The notes under the pieces: model-generated
Database searches by the model: none
Seen by the model: the letters and a program-made list of their open reading frames with translations, nothing else
What the model was told of the DNA's origin: nothing
DNA from: Verrucomicrobiota bacterium
Lineage (GTDB): Bacteria > Verrucomicrobiota > Verrucomicrobiia > Opitutales > Opitutaceae
Reading direction: 5' to 3'
Length of the DNA: 40,197 bases
Assembly (NCBI GenBank): GCA_019136515.1
Contig: JAGVUB010000045.1
Coordinates: 1 to 40,197, forward strand
Program-made: the position numbers and the translations under genes
Shown here: positions 29,035 through 40,197 of the stretch, in pieces
Layout: every line of letters begins with the position of its first letter
Numbering within the stretch: position 1 is the stretch's first letter

Positions 29035-31767
29035 ATGACCCTTCGTCGCTACCCTCTCGCCCTCGCCGCGCTCGTCCTCGGTTTCGCCGCGCCCGCATCC
29101 GTCGGCTCCGCCGACTCGCCGCGTGAGCGCCTCTCCCTCAACGACGGCTGGCGGTTCCAGAAGGACGATCCTCCGGGCAACACCGTCCCCCTGCTCTACG
29201 ATGTGCGGCCCGAGCTGAGAGACCCGCAGGAGAACCAGGTCGCCGACGCCCGCCCCGAGGAGGCCGAGAAGATCTCCGCGGCCGGGTGCTCAGTGCTCAA
29301 ACCGTGGATCCTTCCGACCGGCAACGCCTTCATCAAGGACCCGGCCCGCCGCCACACCCGCCCCGGGGGGGACCCGGGCGCCGAGGTGTCGTACGTGCAG
29401 GCGAGCTTCGACGACAGCGCGTGGCGCCGGGTCGACATCCCGCACGACTGGGCGATCGAGGGGCCGTTCCTCGAGACCGGCGACTTCGGCGGCATGGGGC
29501 GGTTGCCGAGCTGGGGCATCGGCTGGTACCGGAAGAAATTGGACATCCCGGCCGCCGACGCCGGCAAACGCATCGTCCTCGAGATCGACGGCGCGATGTC
29601 CTACGCCGCGGTCTGGCTCAACGGCCGCCTCGTCGGCGGCTGGCCCTACGGCTACACCTCCTGGCAGGTCGACCTCACGCCATACGTGAACTTCGGTGGC
29701 ACGAACCAGCTCGCCATCCGTCTCGACAATCCGCCGGCCTCGTCGCGCTGGTATCCGGGCGGCGGCATCTACCGCAACGTCTGGCTCACCAAGACCCGGC
29801 CCGTCCATGTGGGCCAGTGGGGCACCATTGTGACCACGCGCGACGTCTCCCCGGCCGCGGCCACCATCGACCTTGCCGTCAACATCACTAACGACACCGC
29901 GGCCGACACGACCGTGCGCGTCGCCACCGAGGTCTTCGCCCTCAACGCCACCGAAGGGAAAACCGGCGCCGCGGTCGCCCGCTTCGCACCGGCCGTGCAG
30001 TCGATCGCCGCCAGCACCAGCGCCACCGTCAACAGCACCACCAACCTCGCCAACCCCAGACTCTGGGGTCCACCGCCGACCCAGCAACCGCACCGCTACG
30101 TCGCCGTCACCACCGTCACGCAAGACGACAAGGTCGTCGACGTGTACGAGACGCGTTTCGGCATCCGCTCGCTCCGTTTCGACGCGAACCAGGGGCTGCT
30201 CGTCAACGGCGAGCGCATCCAGATCCGCGGCGTCAACCAGCACCACGACCTCGGCGCGCTCGGCACGGCCTTCAACGTGCGCGCCGCCCAACGTCAGCTC
30301 GAGACGCTGCGCGAACTCGGCTGCAACGCCATCCGCATGAGCCACAACCCACCCGCACCCGAGCTGCTCGAGCTCACCGATGCGATGGGTTTCCTCGTCT
30401 ACAACGAGGCGTTCGACTGCTGGGAGCGCAAGAAGACCCCGCTGGATTTCCACCTCATCTTCCCCGACTGGCACGAGCAGGATCTGCGCGCCCTCGTCCG
30501 CCGCGACCGCAACCACCCCTCGGTGATCCTCTGGAGCGTGGGCAACGAGGTCGGCGAGCAATACACCGATGCGGCCGGCGCCGCGATCGCCCGCCGCCTC
30601 TGCGCCATCGTGCACGAGGAGGACCCCACCCGGCCCACCAGCGCCGCGATGAATTACGCCAAGCCCCACATGCCCCTGCCGGCTGAGCTCGACGTCATCA
30701 GCCTCAACTACCAGGGCGAAGGCATCCGGCAGGACCCGATGTTCGAAGGCACCGAGCGCATCCGCACTCCGCCGCAATACGACGCCTTCCGCGCCCGCTT
30801 TCCCGACAAGGTCGTCCTCAGCAGCGAGACCGCCTCGGCCTTCAGCACCCGCGGCACCTACCTGTTCCCCGTCACCGCGAAAAACAGCGACATCGTGCGC
30901 GACGGCCGCGGCGGCGACGACCGCAACCACACCGTCACCGCGTACGAGCTGCACGCCGTCGACTTCGGGTCCTCCGCGGAGAAGGTCTTCGGCCAGATCG
31001 CGCGGCATCCCTTCGTCGCCGGCGAATTCGTGTGGACCGGGTGGGACCACCTCGGCGAGCCCACGCCCTACTACACCTCGCGCAGCTCATATTGCGGCAT
31101 CATCGACATGGCCGGTTTTCCGAAGGACCGGTTCTATCTCTACCAGTCGCACTGGCGGCCGGACCTGCCGCTGGCGCACATCCTCCCGCACTGGAACTGG
31201 CCGGAACGTGTCGGCCAGGTCACGCCGGTCCACGTCTTCACCTCGGGCGACGAGGCCGAACTCTTCCTCAATGGCCGCTCGCTCGGCCGAAAGCAGAAGG
31301 GACAGTACGAATACCGCCTGCGCTGGGACGATGTCGTCTACGAGCCCGGCACCCTCGAGGTCGTGGCGTACAAGAACGGCCAGCGCTGGGCCGCCGACAC
31401 CGTGAAGACCACGGGCGAGTCCGTCGCCCTCGCCGCGGCGCCGGATCGTGCCGAGATCCGCGCCGACGGCCGCGACCTGGCGTTCGTCACCGTGCGCATC
31501 GTCGACGCCGACGGTGTCACCGTCCCTCGCACGAACCACCCGCTCCAGTTCATCGTCGAGGGTCCCGGCAAGTTCGTCGCTGCGGACAACGGCGATCCGA
31601 CCAGCTTCGAGCCGTTCCAGCTGCCGCAGCGCAAGGCCTTCAACGGCCTTTGCCAAGTCATCCTCCGCGCAAAAACGGGACAGACCGGGGAGATCACGCT
31701 CACCATCAAGGGCGACGGACTGAGGGACGCCGTCGCTGTCGTCCGAACTGTGTCGGCCGGCCGGTAA
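29035..31767 (+). CDS. Secreted glycoside hydrolase family 2 beta-galactosidase (GalB-like)
   Basis: 910 residues. The signal peptide (MTLRRYPLALAALVLGFAAP...) is followed by the GH2 sugar-binding jelly roll (about 35-245), with RVDIPHDWAIEGPF and SRWYPGGGIYRNVWL, the immunoglobulin-like domain (about 250-370), and the TIM barrel (about 375-680). The barrel contains IRGVNQHHDLGALG, NAIRMSHNPP, the acid/base Glu505 in ILWSVGNEVGEQY and nucleophile Glu598 in VVLSSETASAF. C-terminal DUF4982-like and Ig-like domains follow (about 720-910). It probably releases beta-linked galactose or related sugars from polysaccharides outside the cytoplasm. Start ATG 29035 fits the signal peptide. It is divergent from the kinase/regulator operon and may be under its control. 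Substrate specificity within GH2 is not certain. Confidence 0.92.
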   Translation: MTLRRYPLALAALVLGFAAPASVGSADSPRERLSLNDGWRFQKDDPPGNTVPLLYDVRPELRDPQENQVADARPEEAEKISAAGCSVLKPWILPTGNAFIKDPARRHTRPGGDPGAEVSYVQASFDDSAWRRVDIPHDWAIEGPFLETGDFGGMGRLPSWGIGWYRKKLDIPAADAGKRIVLEIDGAMSYAAVWLNGRLVGGWPYGYTSWQVDLTPYVNFGGTNQLAIRLDNPPASSRWYPGGGIYRNVWLTKTRPVHVGQWGTIVTTRDVSPAAATIDLAVNITNDTAADTTVRVATEVFALNATEGKTGAAVARFAPAVQSIAASTSATVNSTTNLANPRLWGPPPTQQPHRYVAVTTVTQDDKVVDVYETRFGIRSLRFDANQGLLVNGERIQIRGVNQHHDLGALGTAFNVRAAQRQLETLRELGCNAIRMSHNPPAPELLELTDAMGFLVYNEAFDCWERKKTPLDFHLIFPDWHEQDLRALVRRDRNHPSVILWSVGNEVGEQYTDAAGAAIARRLCAIVHEEDPTRPTSAAMNYAKPHMPLPAELDVISLNYQGEGIRQDPMFEGTERIRTPPQYDAFRARFPDKVVLSSETASAFSTRGTYLFPVTAKNSDIVRDGRGGDDRNHTVTAYELHAVDFGSSAEKVFGQIARHPFVAGEFVWTGWDHLGEPTPYYTSRSSYCGIIDMAGFPKDRFYLYQSHWRPDLPLAHILPHWNWPERVGQVTPVHVFTSGDEAELFLNGRSLGRKQKGQYEYRLRWDDVVYEPGTLEVVAYKNGQRWAADTVKTTGESVALAAAPDRAEIRADGRDLAFVTVRIVDADGVTVPRTNHPLQFIVEGPGKFVAADNGDPTSFEPFQLPQRKAFNGLCQVILRAKTGQTGEITLTIKGDGLRDAVAVVRTVSAGR

Positions 31768-31790
31768 CCGCCGCAAAGATCCGCCCGTCG

Positions 31791-31826
31791 CGCCCGGACC
31801 GCCCAGCGTTCCGGGCGCATTCGTTT
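31791..31826 (+). terminator. Candidate terminator of the GH2 gene
   Basis: CGCCCGGA (31791-31798) pairs perfectly with TCCGGGCG (31810-31817) across an 11-nt loop and is followed by CATTCGTTTTC. It starts 24 bp after the GH2 stop. The U-tract is interrupted, so termination may be imperfect. Confidence 0.45.
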
Positions 31827-31891
31827 TCGGTTCTGTCACCACGGGCCGGCGACGCGAGGGAGACAAGCGCCGCCGTGGCAATCGCCTGTTC

Positions 31892-31918
31892 CAAAATCGA
31901 AAGCCTTGGCGGCTTTCG
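31892..31918 (-). terminator. Candidate intrinsic terminator of smc
   Basis: On the minus strand CGAAAGCC, a 5-nt loop and GGCTTTCG (31898-31918) are followed by ATTTTGG. It is 120 bp beyond the smc stop codon. The stem is 8 bp with a short T-run. I see no gene between smc and the GH2 stop (31768-32037). Confidence 0.5.
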
Positions 31919-32037
31919 CCACGCCGGAGCGGCGCAGGCGAGAGCCAATGCCCATATCACGACGATGCACAGCGGCGCGGCCCCGCGGTCGTCAGGCTCA
32001 CGTCCCTCGTCTCCTCGACACTCGACCGAGTGCCCGC

Positions 32038-35000
32038 TCAGTTCGCGCCCGCTTCGGCGTTGGCCGGCTCGGTGGCGGACGGCAGCGCGGCCTCGCGGCC
32101 GGCGGCATGCGTCGCGCGCACCGATTCGGCGATCGGCGTGAGCAGCCCGGTGTCGGAGTGCGCCTCCTGGTTGAAGCGCATCGAGACCGTCTTGGACACG
32201 CCGCGCTCCTGCATCGTCACGCCGTAGATCGCGTTGGCGGCGGCCACCGTGCGCTTGTTGTGCGTGATGATGATGAACTGCGAGCTCGCGATGAACTGCT
32301 TGAGCAGCGTGGTGAAGCGCTCGATGTTCGACTCGTCCAGCGGCGCATCCAGCTCGTCGAGCAAGCAGAACGGGCTGGGCTTCACCAGATACAGGGCGAA
32401 GAGCAGCGCCACGGCGGTGAGCGTCTTCTGGCCGCCGGAGAGCAGCGTGAGGCTGTTGAGCTTCGTGCCCGGCGGCTGCGCGACGATCTCGATGCCGCTC
32501 TCGAGCGGGTCGTCCTGCGTGATGAGCTGCAGGTCGCAGTTGCCTCCGTTGAAGAGCGTCTGGAAGGTGAACGCGAAGTTCTTGCGGATCTGTTCGAAGG
32601 TGAGCGCGAACTGCTTGAGGGAGGTCGCGTTGATCTCGTCGATCGCCTTGAGCAGCTGGTCCTTCGAGGCGATCAGGTCGTCGCTCTGCGTCTTCAGGAA
32701 ATCGTAACGCTGCTTGAGCTCGGCGTACTCCTCGATGGCGACGAGGTTGACCGCGCCCATGCTGTTGAGGCGCTGGCGCAGGGCCTGCACCTCGCTGCGG
32801 ACCTGGTCCCAGTTGGTCTGGTCCAGCGCGGCGAGCTGCTCCTCGGTCGGCTCCCCACGGGGCTCCTTGGCCTTGCGGCTGCGGCGCGGCTTGGCGGCGG
32901 CTTCCGCGGGCGCGGAGCCGTCGGCGGGCACCACGGCGGTCGAGGTCTCCGCGGGTTTCGCGCTCTCCTCGTCCTCGTCCTCGTCGAGGTCGAGCGGCTT
33001 GAGACCCTCGGGCTCGTCGTCGGACTTCCAGAACTCCAGGCGCCAGTTCACCTCGCCCAGATCGATCGAAAACTCGCGCATCGCCTCCTCGGCGAGGAAA
33101 CGCGAGCGCGCCTTGTGCTCGGTGTAGCGGATCTCGCACTGGCTCAGCTCGCCGGCCGACGCCTCGGCCTGGTCGCGCAAACTGCTCTGCTCGCCCTCGA
33201 CGGCGCTCACCGTCTGCTCGAGCTCGGATAGTTCGCGACGGATCGCCTCGACCTGCTCTTGCGCCACGGCCTGCGTGCGCGCGAGTTCCTCGACTCGCGC
33301 GGCCTGCCCCTGCTCGGCGGCCTCGAGCTCCGCGACCTGCGCGCTCCACATCTCGAGTTCGTTGCGGCGCTGCTCCAGCAGCTCCGCCAATTGCGCGCGG
33401 CGCTTCACCATCTCGCCCAGGCCGCGGTCGATGATCTCGACGCGTTGCCGGCGCTCCGCCAGCTCGAGGCGGGCCATGCCCAGCTTCTCGCGCTGCTCGT
33501 CGCGCGACGCGCGCACTTCGACGCTTTTCGCCTCGTTGGCGGCGATGGACTCGCGGCCGAGCGTGATGGCTTTGTCGACCTCGACGAGTGCGAGCTGCGC
33601 CTTGGCGAAACGCGCCTCGGCCTCCTGCCGCATCGACTCGATGCCCTGCACGTCGCGCTCCAACCGCGCCACCCGCTGCTCGGCCTCGTCGAGCGCGCGC
33701 TGGCCGGATTTCTCCTCGGCCTGCGCGGTCGCGACGGCCTCGTTGGCCGTCTGCACCTCGGCGCGTTTGTCGGCGAGCCGCTGCTCGATGGCTGCGAGCT
33801 CGGCGGTGATCTGGTCGATCGCCGCCTTCTGCTGGTCGTGCTGCTCCTGCTCCTTCGCGACCTCGCGCGCGGTCTCGCGCATGTCGATCTCGCGTTGGAC
33901 GATGCTGGAGCCCGGCCGCTTCTGGTAGCCGCCGAACACCATGCCGCGCCGGTCGACCCACTCGCCCTTCGGCGTGGCGACCATGAGGAAACTGAAATCC
34001 TGCCGCTGGGCCCAGAACCCGAGGAACTGCTCCAGCGAGTCGGCCACGTAGCACGAGGCGAGCACGCTGTGCAGCGGATGCCCGGAGCAATCGTCGGTGA
34101 AAACCGAAGTCGCCGGCCGCAGGAACGCCGGCAGCTCGGCCGGGGCGGACGCGGAAAGCGGCTCCGGCGCCGGGACCTTCAGGTAGGCGCTGCCGACCTT
34201 GTCGTTCTCCAGGCGGGCCAGGATCGCCTGCGCCGTGGCGAGGTCGGCCACGTGCACGGCCTCGACCGCCGCCCCAAGCAGCGCCTCGGCGGCCTTGGCG
34301 TATTCGGGACGAAAATCCACGCCGTGCGTGAGCGCGCTGAACGAGGCGCCGCCGCCCAGGTCGGTGAGGCGGCCCTGCAGCAGCGCCTTCGCGCCTTCGC
34401 CGAAGCCCTCCCACTTCTCCTGCAGCTGCTGGAGCAGCTTCAGGCGCGCGTGCTTCTGCGCGAGCGAGCGGTCGATCTCCTGCAGGCGGCGCTGCGCGTC
34501 GCGGAACTTCCCGGTCGTCTCCTGCACGCCCCGCTGGGCGTCGGCGACCTCCTGTTGCACAGTCTGCACCGCGGAGCGCGCGCTGGCCGCGGCCACGCGC
34601 AGCATCTCAAGCGAGGCGGTCGCCTCTTCGCGCTGCGCCATCGCGCCGGCCATGTCGCCCTGCAACTGCTCGTGGCGGGCCACGGCGGTCTTCTGGTCGA
34701 CCTCGAGCGCCGAGCAATCGGTGCGCAGGCGGGCGACGCGGCTCTCGAGCTCGAGCAGCTGGAACTTCTCCTTCTGCACGAGCTGCTCCAGCCGGTTGAG
34801 CTCGCCCTCGGCAAGTGCCAGCTCGCGGTTCTTCGCCTGGAACGCGGCGTCGGATTCGCCGAGCAGGTTGAGCTGCATCTGGCGATCCTGCTGCCCGCTC
34901 GTCGCCTGGTCGGAGACCTCCTTGAGCTGCATCTCCAGCTCGCCGAGATCGTCGTTGGCCGAGGCGATGCGGTCGCGCAGGCCCTGGCCCTTGACCTGGT

Positions 35001-35919
35001 TGAGGTGAATCTGGTTGGCCGCCTGCTCGCGCTCGGAGCGCAGGTCGAACACCGCCTGCTGCGCCTCCTGCACGCGCTGGTTGAGCTCCGTGCGCCGCGC
35101 CTTCTGCGCCTCGAGCGACGACTGGTGCTCCTGCAGCAGCGAGCGCCGGGTGTCGGCCTCGCCGCGCAACACCTGCAGGCGGCCCGAGAGCTCATCGAGC
35201 ACGCCGCGCAGTTGCTGGTACTGGAAACCGTCGTGCGCGAGCGCGAGGTGCCGCAGGCGGTGGCTGAGCCGGCGGAACCGCATCGCCTTCGACGCCTGGC
35301 GCTTGAGGCTGCCGATCTGCCGGCCCACCTCGCTGACGACGTCGGCCACGCGGGCGAGGTTCTGCTCGGTGAGCGCCAGCTTGCCGAGCGCCTCGCGGCG
35401 CTGCGCCTTGTAGCGCGTGATGCCCGCCGCCTCCTCGAACACCGCGCGGCGCTCGTCGGGCTTCGACGAGAGGATCTGGTCGATCTGGCCCTGCGCCATG
35501 ATCGAGTAGGAGGTCCGGCCGATGCCGGTATCCATGAAAAGCTTCTGGATGTCCTTCAGGCGGCACGGCTGGCCGTTGAGATGGTACTCGCTCGAACCGT
35601 CGCGCGACACGCGGCGGGTGATCTCGACCTCGTGGAAATCCATGCCCAGCGCCTGCTCGCAGTCGGTGAGCAGCAGCGACACCTCGCACATCGAATGCGG
35701 CTTGCGGGTGTCGGTGCCCTCGAAGATGACGTCGTGCATCTTGCCGCCGCGCAGCGCCTTCGCGCTCTGCTCGCCCAGCACCCAGCGGATCGAGTCCGCG
35801 ATGTTGCTTTTGCCGCAGCCGTTCGGCCCGACGATGACGGTCACGCCCGGCTCGAAGCGAAGTTCGGTCGGGTCGGCGAAGCTCTTAAAACCGTGCAGTT
35901 TGAGGGCCTTGAGGTACAT
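32038..35919 (-). CDS. smc: Chromosome segregation ATPase SMC
   Basis: 1293-residue condensin ATPase. The N-terminal head begins [20 protein letters not shown] with Walker [10 protein letters not shown] (residues 31-39). Q-loop region sequences ([19 protein letters not shown]) follow. Two long coiled-coil arms (about 170-500 and 680-960) flank the hinge (about 510-660, [20 protein letters not shown] to the GGYQKRP region). The C-terminal head carries the signature [20 protein letters not shown] (about 1155) and Walker [13 protein letters not shown] (about 1183). It is slightly longer than the usual 1150-1200 residues, because an acidic then basic low-complexity insert of about 60 residues ([10 protein letters not shown] to [11 protein letters not shown], about 963-1022) sits just before the C-terminal head, plus an Ala-rich tail. 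Start ATG 35919 is set by the invariant N-terminus. No ScpA/ScpB is nearby. Confidence 0.97.
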   Translation of the reverse strand: MYLKALKLHGFKSFADPTELRFEPGVTVIVGPNGCGKSNIADSIRWVLGEQSAKALRGGKMHDVIFEGTDTRKPHSMCEVSLLLTDCEQALGMDFHEVEITRRVSRDGSSEYHLNGQPCRLKDIQKLFMDTGIGRTSYSIMAQGQIDQILSSKPDERRAVFEEAAGITRYKAQRREALGKLALTEQNLARVADVVSEVGRQIGSLKRQASKAMRFRRLSHRLRHLALAHDGFQYQQLRGVLDELSGRLQVLRGEADTRRSLLQEHQSSLEAQKARRTELNQRVQEAQQAVFDLRSEREQAANQIHLNQVKGQGLRDRIASANDDLGELEMQLKEVSDQATSGQQDRQMQLNLLGESDAAFQAKNRELALAEGELNRLEQLVQKEKFQLLELESRVARLRTDCSALEVDQKTAVARHEQLQGDMAGAMAQREEATASLEMLRVAAASARSAVQTVQQEVADAQRGVQETTGKFRDAQRRLQEIDRSLAQKHARLKLLQQLQEKWEGFGEGAKALLQGRLTDLGGGASFSALTHGVDFRPEYAKAAEALLGAAVEAVHVADLATAQAILARLENDKVGSAYLKVPAPEPLSASAPAELPAFLRPATSVFTDDCSGHPLHSVLASCYVADSLEQFLGFWAQRQDFSFLMVATPKGEWVDRRGMVFGGYQKRPGSSIVQREIDMRETAREVAKEQEQHDQQKAAIDQITAELAAIEQRLADKRAEVQTANEAVATAQAEEKSGQRALDEAEQRVARLERDVQGIESMRQEAEARFAKAQLALVEVDKAITLGRESIAANEAKSVEVRASRDEQREKLGMARLELAERRQRVEIIDRGLGEMVKRRAQLAELLEQRRNELEMWSAQVAELEAAEQGQAARVEELARTQAVAQEQVEAIRRELSELEQTVSAVEGEQSSLRDQAEASAGELSQCEIRYTEHKARSRFLAEEAMREFSIDLGEVNWRLEFWKSDDEPEGLKPLDLDEDEDEESAKPAETSTAVVPADGSAPAEAAAKPRRSRKAKEPRGEPTEEQLAALDQTNWDQVRSEVQALRQRLNSMGAVNLVAIEEYAELKQRYDFLKTQSDDLIASKDQLLKAIDEINATSLKQFALTFEQIRKNFAFTFQTLFNGGNCDLQLITQDDPLESGIEIVAQPPGTKLNSLTLLSGGQKTLTAVALLFALYLVKPSPFCLLDELDAPLDESNIERFTTLLKQFIASSQFIIITHNKRTVAAANAIYGVTMQERGVSKTVSMRFNQEAHSDTGLLTPIAESVRATHAAGREAALPSATEPANAEAGAN

Positions 35920-36290
35920 GCGGGAAACGAGGGGAGCGATTCAAGGTCCGCCCCTCCGCCCCGCAATGGGGAAGTCCGAAAACTTATTCACAGCTGCTCG
36001 GAAGTTGCTCCCAATCCGTTGTGAAGAACTGGGGCTTGCCAACGGCCCGCCAAGCGCCCTGCCCCAGCATCCGCCGCCTCACATGCCGCACCCCAATCCT
36101 GCCCGAGGCAGTGCGGCCCGTGGGCCGTGTCGAAAACAAGCATCCGCAATATCGCGACGGTGCCGAGTCCGCCAAAGCTTTCGCCGAATTCCAACGTCCG
36201 CGGTTCTCGGGGCCGGCAAGCAACTGGAGCGTCGGCTTCAACCACGCCCATGCGCATCGGTGGAGCCCGCGGCACAGATTCCCGGACCGA
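35920..36290. other. Intergenic region upstream of smc, no gene assigned
   Basis: 371 bp between the smc start and the 3' end of the sugar transferase gene, both on the minus strand. Overlapping minus-strand open frames exist (about 35984-36275) but look like each other's shadows and match no family I recognise. One DnaA-box-like TTATTCACA occurs at 35984-35992; a single copy is weak evidence for any role. The smc promoter should lie here, but I cannot point to one. Confidence 0.5.
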
Positions 36291-37700
36291 TCAATAGGCC
36301 GATTTCGGCGGGAACAACACCTCGCGGATCGTGCGCAACACGATCACGCAATCGAGCACGGGCGTCCAGGACCGGACATACGCGATGTCGTGCTGCGCCC
36401 GTTTGAAGAGCAGGCTGACGCTGGTGATCTCGCCGCGGTAACCGTGGCACTGCGCCAAACCGGTGATGCCCGGCTTCACGAAATGGCGCACGCGGTAGTC
36501 CGTCACCAGTCGAGCGAACTCGTCGTCGTGCTGTACGAGGTGCGGCCGCGGACCGGCCACGCTCATCTCGCCGAAGAGCACGTTCAGGAACTGCGGAAAC
36601 TCGTCCAAGCTGGCCCGCCGCAACAGCCGCCCGAGGGGGAACACCCGATCGTCGTGGGCGCTCGCCTGCTGCTTCTCGGTCGCCGGATTCTGCGCCGCGA
36701 CATACATCGTCCGGAATTTGAAGATCAGGAAGGTCTTCCGGCCCTCGCCGTAACGCAGCTGCCGGAAAAACACCGGGCCGGGGGCCTGAACCCGCTGCAC
36801 GATCATCACGAACAGTGTCAGCGGTGGGAGCACGAAGAGCACGACCGGGAGCGCCACCGCGATATCGAAGACGCGCTTGATCCCACGATTGACCGGGTTT
36901 TCGAGGGGCTCGCCACCGTCGCCGATCACGTCGAGCCCCGCGTCGGTGTGCTCGACGGTCAAAGGCCGCCGGTAGCTCTCGCCGAGGTTTTCGACGAGGC
37001 GGACACGGCAGCCAGCGTCACGAGCGACGGCCATCACATGCCGGGTCTCGTCCGCGCCGAGGTAGAAAAGAGGCAGGATGATCTGGGAGGCCGGATGCCG
37101 CGAGAGAATCACCGCGAGTTCGCCAACCTCGCCCAAGTGCCGCTCCACCCCGGCGGGGTTGTCGCCCTTTTTCAGTACACACCCAAGTACGTCGACGCCG
37201 AGTTTCGTCTGCTCGGCGAGCCAGGCATCGAAGCCCGGGGTGCTGGCCGGAGAACCAACCAAGATGGTCCCGATCGAGCGCGACTTGAAGACGAAGTGCG
37301 CGATCACCCGGGGCAGAAACCGGTTCGCAAACACCAGCATCACGCCAACCAGCACCAGAAACGTGCCGAGGAAGAGGCGGCTGATGTTGGTATCCTTCAC
37401 CGCAAAGGCCGTGCCGAACAGCACCAGCGCCAGTCGCGCGATCTGCTGGAGGGTCAGGTAAACCGCATCGCCCCAGCTCAGCCGTGCCAGCCGGTCACCC
37501 CACCCGAGGTAGATTCGCGCCGCCACCAGCATGCCAATGAAGGCCGCCAGAAGATAGAGGTTGATGCTGAATCCCGGCGCCAGCTTCACCCATCCCGTCA
37601 ACTGGGTGCCAACCGTGAACAGGTAGAACCCTGCCGTGGTCAGGATCGTGACCCAGAGGCCCTGGAGCGAGACGAGGCCATCAAGACGGTTGCGGAGCAT
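36291..37700 (-). CDS. Polyprenyl-phosphate sugar phosphotransferase (exopolysaccharide priming enzyme)
   Basis: 469-residue inner-membrane protein of the WbaP/CpsE type, which transfers a sugar-1-phosphate from UDP-sugar to undecaprenyl phosphate to start a repeat unit of exopolysaccharide or O-antigen. Four N-terminal membrane helices (about 10-125) lead to a Rossmann-like cytoplasmic domain (about 140-260), then a fifth hydrophobic segment ([21 protein letters not shown], about 273-293). The conserved catalytic bacterial sugar transferase domain follows: [48 protein letters not shown] and [16 protein letters not shown]. Start ATG 37698-37700 fits the membrane start. No other glycosyltransferase or export gene is in the window, so it is an isolated priming enzyme. 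Together with the PEP-CTERM protein and the NusG paralogue it points to exopolysaccharide production elsewhere in the genome. Confidence 0.93.
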   Translation of the reverse strand: MLRNRLDGLVSLQGLWVTILTTAGFYLFTVGTQLTGWVKLAPGFSINLYLLAAFIGMLVAARIYLGWGDRLARLSWGDAVYLTLQQIARLALVLFGTAFAVKDTNISRLFLGTFLVLVGVMLVFANRFLPRVIAHFVFKSRSIGTILVGSPASTPGFDAWLAEQTKLGVDVLGCVLKKGDNPAGVERHLGEVGELAVILSRHPASQIILPLFYLGADETRHVMAVARDAGCRVRLVENLGESYRRPLTVEHTDAGLDVIGDGGEPLENPVNRGIKRVFDIAVALPVVLFVLPPLTLFVMIVQRVQAPGPVFFRQLRYGEGRKTFLIFKFRTMYVAAQNPATEKQQASAHDDRVFPLGRLLRRASLDEFPQFLNVLFGEMSVAGPRPHLVQHDDEFARLVTDYRVRHFVKPGITGLAQCHGYRGEITSVSLLFKRAQHDIAYVRSWTPVLDCVIVLRTIREVLFPPKSAY

Positions 37701-38044
37701 ATCGGTGGAGCGAGGCGAAGAGGTTGCTGACTTTCTTACTACAAGTTACCGCCGATCGGTCAGCAAAAGAATCGGGCCAGCCCTACTCGTGCCTTAAGGG
37801 TTCCCCCGACCACGCCTTGGCCGCGCCCCCAATTCGCACCCAAATTTCCGTCCCCCAACAGCTTCCGCTAGCATCCGCCAGCGCCGGAGGCGACACTGTC
37901 TTTGGCCGCCCGCCCATTTGGGCCGCCGCCCCAACGTGCCGTTCCCCTCCACCGCATTTTCCCCTTCCGCCTTCGCCCTTCCGTCTTCAGCCTTCGCCCC
38001 TTCCGGCGCTGCAATCGTACGCAGGGCCACAACCAACACCAATC
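37701..38044. other. Divergent intergenic region between the sugar transferase gene and thrS
   Basis: 344 bp. The part near the sugar transferase is AT-richer (TTTCTTACTACAAGTTACC near 37732) and probably carries its promoter. The part before thrS is a pyrimidine-rich low-complexity run (about 37962-38010) built from CCTTC-type words. In-frame extension of thrS through this run gives only low-complexity protein, and no TGS domain is encoded. No riboswitch or T-box is recognised. Confidence 0.6.
37738..37766 (-). promoter_or_regulatory. Weak candidate promoter of the sugar transferase gene
   Basis: On the minus strand TTGCTG (37761-37766) and TGTAGT (37738-37743) are separated by 17 bp, 37 bp upstream of the start codon. 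Matches to consensus are only partial. The local AT-richness in a GC-rich genome supports it slightly. Confidence 0.25.
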
Positions 38045-39969
<1,925 letters not shown>

Positions 39970-39973
<4 letters not shown>

Positions 39974-39991
39974 GACCGGTCTCCGACCGGT
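39970..39991 (+). repeat. REP-like hairpin with GTAG foot overlapping the thrS stop codon
   Basis: GTAG at 39970-39973, stem ACCGGTC (39975-39981), loop TCC, GACCGGT (39985-39991). Relative to the copies near 25.8 kb the first stem base is A rather than T, and the partner base is T rather than A, so pairing is kept. The thrS stop TAG is the last three bases of the foot. Confidence 0.6.
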
Positions 39992-40056
39992 CCCTCCGGC
40001 TCCGCCTCGGAGCTGGGCGACCCAGTCGCTCAGCTCTCCCTTCGCCCCGCGGCTCC

Positions 40057-40074
40057 AAAGCCCCGGGGCTTTTC
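40057..40074 (+). terminator. Candidate weak terminator downstream of thrS
   Basis: AAAGCC, a CCGG loop and GGCTTT (40057-40072) followed by TTC. The stem is short and the T-run brief, so confidence is modest. It lies 84 bp after the thrS stop, between the REP-like hairpin and the next gene. Confidence 0.4.
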
Positions 40075-40108
40075 ATTCCGTCGGTAGGAGACCGGCAGTA
40101 ACCGTGAG

Positions 40109-40197
40109 TCAAGCGGCAGCATGATAGTGAACCGCAAAAGGCCGATTGGATCTGAGCACCGCGACGATGCGGCGGAGCTGTTTGCGCATGAGGTCGA
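40109..40197 (-). CDS. 3' end of an unidentified gene, cut by the window edge
   Basis: On the minus strand an open frame enters from the window end and stops at TGA (40109-40111). It encodes 28 residues, DLMRKQLRRIVAVLRSNRPF followed by AVHYHAAA. The basic, natural-looking composition suggests a real C-terminus, but it is too short to assign. No family is recognised. Confidence 0.3.
   Translation of the reverse strand, partial: DLMRKQLRRIVAVLRSNRPFAVHYHAAA

Noticed and set aside
35984..35992. Replication origin signalled by the DnaA-box-like TTATTCACA
   Set aside because: A single box, no AT-rich unwinding region, no further boxes and no dnaA/dnaN nearby.
33259..36024. A 921-codon plus-strand open frame opposite smc
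   Set aside because: Composition (Leu/Arg/Ala/His-rich without motifs) and full overlap with smc mark it as a shadow.
37724..38044. N-terminal extension of ThrRS encoding a TGS domain
   Set aside because: The in-frame sequence is Pro/Ser-rich and derives from a pyrimidine-rich low-complexity run; no TGS motif is present.
40084..40100. A further GTAG hairpin near the window end
   Set aside because: GTAGGAGACCGGC resembles part of the family, but the second stem arm is missing. It may be a remnant, which is not enough to call.

Overview
The window is a very GC-rich bacterial chromosome segment. Its gene content points to Verrucomicrobiota, most likely an Opitutaceae-type bacterium: a PEP-CTERM secreted protein, a secreted GalB-like glycoside hydrolase family 2 enzyme, a TonB-like protein beside Maf, zinc-independent L31/L36 ribosomal proteins, a GxxExxY nuclease-fold protein, and many short GTAG-footed palindromes between genes. 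This assignment is inferred from family knowledge; no rRNA gene is present to confirm it. I see no rRNA, tRNA, CRISPR array, prophage or conventional insertion sequence.

Layout. 1-4.6 kb holds an M16 zinc peptidase (cut by the window edge and broken internally), the ribosomal pair bL36-bL31 on the minus strand, a PEP-CTERM protein and a Nif3-like protein. Three of these genes (M16, bL36, Nif3) carry an apparent small deletion with loss of frame. 4.6-6.4 kb: aroQ, a NusG/RfaH-type antiterminator and a YciA-type acyl-CoA thioesterase. 6.4-9.4 kb, minus strand: an orphan type II secretion/type IV pilus inner-membrane protein and a CrtI-like FAD oxidoreductase. 9.6-12.9 kb: a degenerate-receiver HDOD protein and a secreted beta-propeller. 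12.9-15.4 kb, minus strand: a compact maf - tonB-like - rluA-like operon. 15.6-22 kb: nadE, a small GxxExxY gene enclosed by long inverted repeats, hemL and a U32 peptidase. 22-26 kb: a large secreted protein with a predicted clan GH-A catalytic domain, then a tandem array of paired palindromes. 26-32 kb: a histidine kinase/response regulator pair divergent from a secreted beta-galactosidase. 32-40 kb: smc, an undecaprenyl-phosphate sugar transferase, thrS and the 3' end of an unidentified gene.

How the genes fit together. Most are housekeeping genes (shikimate pathway, NAD and tetrapyrrole synthesis, tRNA charging, rRNA modification, chromosome condensation) mixed with polysaccharide degradation (predicted GH-A enzyme, GH2 enzyme with a neighbouring two-component system) and envelope or exopolysaccharide functions. 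This fits a saccharolytic lifestyle.

The most unusual non-coding features are: (1) a 567-bp cassette between nadE and hemL, with a GxxExxY gene between bipartite inverted repeats whose inner part contains three ACTAAT-type motifs exactly 10 bp apart on each side; (2) a family of REP-like hairpins with a constant GTAG foot and compensatory stem changes, one of which supplies the stop codon of thrS; (3) a perfect 40-bp palindrome after hemL. The strongest candidates for undescribed biology are the GxxExxY cassette and the GH-A-type protein.
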